DNA from: a virus
Virus record (IMG/VR): IMGVR_UViG_3300009503_000005
Coordinates: 1-49,691 of that record
Reading direction: 5' to 3' (one strand)
DNA: 49,691 nt
The notes beneath the pieces are model-generated. The model worked only from the letters and a program-made list of their open reading frames with translations. It was not told where the DNA came from and made no database searches. Positions 48,071 through 49,691 of the stretch are shown piece after piece (position 1 is the first letter of the stretch; each line of letters opens with the position of its first letter). A program made the position numbers and the translations under genes.

Positions 48071-48423
48071 TTCACTGGGATGATGACCTTCAGGTCTCCC
48101 TTGCGCGTACGCATAATCTTAGCGTCAATGTAGCGCCCAGTAGGAATCGGATTGCGCTTGCGAGCAGTGGCCTTGGCCTTGGCTTTGGTTTTCGCTTTCG
48201 CTTTCACCTTCGATTTCGCCTTCGCTTTGGCCGCTGCCTTAGCTGCCGCTGCGATTTGTGCAGCCTTCTTCGCAGCCTGTTGAAATTTCTTGACAGAGGC
48301 CTTCTTCCACTTAGCTGTCTCTCCTACGAGACCAGGCACATAGTCTGCGGCCGCGCGAATAGGATGAAACCTACCTTGCGCATCGTGAAATCCGGCAGCG
48401 ATGTTTTTGACCTTCAATGGCAT
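48067..48423 (-). CDS. Histone-H1-like Lys/Ala-rich protein
   Basis: 118 residues. Residues 45-88 are Lys/Ala repeats (AAAKAKAKSKVKAKAKTKAK) ending in RKRNPIPTG. Such sequences bind DNA non-specifically. A genome-packing protein carried in the virion is likely. The N-terminal 40 residues are less basic. AAGGAGATTAACAC precedes ATG 48423. Confidence 0.83.
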   Translation of the reverse strand: MPLKVKNIAAGFHDAQGRFHPIRAAADYVPGLVGETAKWKKASVKKFQQAAKKAAQIAAAAKAAAKAKAKSKVKAKAKTKAKAKATARKRNPIPTGRYIDAKIMRTRKGDLKVIIPVK

Positions 48424-48426
48424 GTG

Positions 48427-48780
48427 TTAATCTCCTTTGGACATGAGTAGCGCTACTACAACCACGGCGCCGATGACTAGCACAGTGGTGCTGGATATCG
48501 AACTGGCTACGCTTTCGATTGGTGTATAGGGTCTCTGGCCTCCGATGGGACCTACAGTTCCAGGTTGGGTGGACTGATAGATGGTAGTGCCACCCGGGCC
48601 AGTCTGATAAATCGGAGCAGGATTCTGGTTGATCAGAATCTGCTGTCCAGCTTTGGACCAACTGGTAGCGAGGTCTTTAAAGATATCCCAGAACCCAGTG
48701 CTGCTGCCAGAATCGCTTCCTGAATCACTCTGCCCAAGACCGTACAGAGAAGGGCACTGGCTACAGGTTTCGACTTGCAT
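48427..48780 (-). CDS. Small late protein with C-terminal anchor
   Basis: 117 residues: CSQCPSLYGLGQ at the N-terminus, a helical segment with FWDIFKDLATSW, a Pro/Gly/Thr-rich linker and a C-terminal span (TTVLVIGAVVVVALLMS). ATG 48780 has GGAG six bases upstream and overlaps the end of the preceding gene by 20 bases. Confidence 0.75.
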   Translation of the reverse strand: MQVETCSQCPSLYGLGQSDSGSDSGSSTGFWDIFKDLATSWSKAGQQILINQNPAPIYQTGPGGTTIYQSTQPGTVGPIGGQRPYTPIESVASSISSTTVLVIGAVVVVALLMSKGD

Positions 48781-49417
48781 AATACGCTCCAATTAACAGC
48801 ACCGAGGCCAGAATAGCGGCTTGGTACTGATTTTGTTTCTCATCTCGAATGGGCCACTCCCTTTTCCGGAATACTCTATCTCGATCCGCTTCCCAACCCG
48901 GGAACAACCCGTGAGAAGCGTCTATCGGAGTTCTTTTTCCGTCTCGGTAGGAAGCCACATACACATGGGAAAACTGTTGCGGGTCCCGCTCGTCCGCTGC
49001 TACGGTGACGAAAGCGCAAGGGATGCCTTCCGCCAGCAGCATGGACGCCACCAGCATGGAGAAGTCATCGCAATCCCCCTGCGCGATGGGATGCATGTTC
49101 AGTAGGTCTACAGGGCGGATAAGGGATTCCACGATAGGGTCCTGATACCAGCGCTGTAGTGGTAGCGCAGTGGACTCATCCGTGACAAACCGCACGCGGC
49201 CCCGGACGTAGTAGAAGATCTGGGCTTCCGGGGACTCGGTAGGCATCTCGAGCTTGGCTTGATCGACCGCCTGCTTCACTACATCGGATTTGGAATCCTC
49301 GATGGCGTATTTGGTCATCAGCGCAATGACCGCTGCGGTCTGATCGTCTCCATAGTCCGGCACAGCGGCAAGCGAATAGTTGACCCGGCCCAGGACGGGG
49401 TGGTCGAACTGGTTCAT
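48761..49417 (-). CDS. Transglutaminase-like cysteine protease family protein with C-terminal anchor
   Basis: 218 residues. GDCDDFSMLVASMLLAEG (C116), FSHVYVA (H151) and PIDASHG (D166) form the Cys-His-Asp triad of transglutaminase-like enzymes; a membrane span (about 200-214) ends the protein. It is the first late gene, downstream of the palindrome at 49495-49508. It could mature virion proteins, cross-link them, or modify the cell wall. ATG 49417 has GAGG five bases upstream. Confidence 0.85.
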   Translation of the reverse strand: MNQFDHPVLGRVNYSLAAVPDYGDDQTAAVIALMTKYAIEDSKSDVVKQAVDQAKLEMPTESPEAQIFYYVRGRVRFVTDESTALPLQRWYQDPIVESLIRPVDLLNMHPIAQGDCDDFSMLVASMLLAEGIPCAFVTVAADERDPQQFSHVYVASYRDGKRTPIDASHGLFPGWEADRDRVFRKREWPIRDEKQNQYQAAILASVLLIGAYYASRNL

Positions 49418-49568
49418 GTACACCTCACCGGAGGTGGATTCGGCATCGTGGGGAGGCTACCACGGAACGCAACGAAAATCCAGGGGGTGCGTGTAGTATA
49501 CGTATACTGTATATGCACACTATGCGGTCCGACAACGGCATCTAAGTTGTTGATTTTCCGTAGCGCGC
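49418..49568. promoter_or_regulatory. Late control region with a 14-bp palindrome
   Basis: Between the first late gene and the repeat. AGTATACGTATACT at 49495-49508 is a perfect palindrome and includes TATACT, usable as a -10 box on either strand. The -35 boxes are unclear, as expected for an activator-dependent or late-regulated promoter. In the circle this region joins 1-243, giving about 390 non-coding bases between divergent genes. Confidence 0.6.
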
Positions 49569-49691
49569 AGTGGACATTACAAAGTGTGTATGCAGCAATT
49601 GTAAAGACGCTCGCGAAATGCGGTTTTGGCTGTGAAATTCGGCGGCAAGTTGTTATAATCAGTGCGGTTGTGAAAATCAGTACTGGAGGCA
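49569..49691. repeat. Terminal direct repeat, right copy
   Basis: Identical to 1-123. See the left copy. Confidence 0.97.

Noticed and set aside
1-49691. Terminal repeat considered as a long terminal repeat of a transposable element
   Set aside because: A direct repeat at exact contig ends is the normal sign of a circular or permuted genome; no transposase flanks it.

Overview
What it is. The first 123 bases (1-123) are repeated exactly at the end (49569-49691), so the window is best read as a complete circular, or circularly permuted, genome of about 49.57 kb. It carries a phage-type replication and repair set, a small tyrosine recombinase, a repressor-like switch, a lysis-like group and a long late cassette of beta-rich and single-membrane-span proteins. 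I read it as a temperate or episomal double-stranded DNA virus of a bacterium. I could not find a terminase, portal, HK97-type capsid, tape measure or tail protein by reading, so the virion type is open; a tailless, possibly membrane-containing particle is a serious possibility. The host is not certain. One predicted exported protein (24365-24811) has a Gram-negative style signal peptide, and several late proteins remind me of acidobacterial sequences; this is a weak inference.

Layout. Almost everything is on the minus strand. The origin-proximal end (1-2282) has a leader with a long inverted repeat and one large plus-strand gene. From 23449 down to 2305 lies the early region: a replication and repair block (23.4-13.2 kb: ribbon-helix-helix-like protein, DinG/XPD-like helicase, possible ssDNA-binding protein, Cas4/RecB-like nuclease, Sak4-like ATPase, ERCC4-type nuclease, uracil-DNA-glycosylase/exonuclease fusion, family A polymerase), then small accessory genes. 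Among these, a block at 8.8-11.4 kb has several private terminators and, uniquely, two hammerhead ribozymes in gene leaders. The block ends with a ParB-like protein and an SNF2 helicase. Around 23.5 kb a divergent, leaderless HTH regulator faces the early operon over palindromic operators. 23.9-31.3 kb is an accessory and lysogeny region: ADP-ribosyltransferase-like protein, tyrosine recombinase, tRNA-like element, C5 cytosine methyltransferase, a very acidic protein and a peptidoglycan-hydrolase-like protein. 31.26-32.12 kb is non-coding and contains repeats, palindromes and G-runs. From 49417 down to 32119 runs the late cassette: a transglutaminase-like protein, a histone-H1-like basic protein, many small proteins with one membrane span, an arginine-rich membrane protein, a candidate major capsid protein (38771-39385), several related beta-sandwich proteins, two concanavalin-like paralogues, a shaft-repeat protein and a holin/spanin-like pair.

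How it works together. The polymerase has no exonuclease domain of its own; the neighbouring glycosylase fusion supplies a complete DEDD exonuclease. The Sak4-like ATPase, PD-(D/E)XK nuclease, ERCC4 nuclease and two helicases form a recombination and repair set. Regulation looks sigma70-like, with at least seven promoters whose -10 box sits 6 or 7 bases before the start codon, implying leaderless mRNAs. A 13-bp palindrome is repeated at three promoters. The late genes are tightly packed with 1-8 base overlaps, as expected for one translationally coupled operon.
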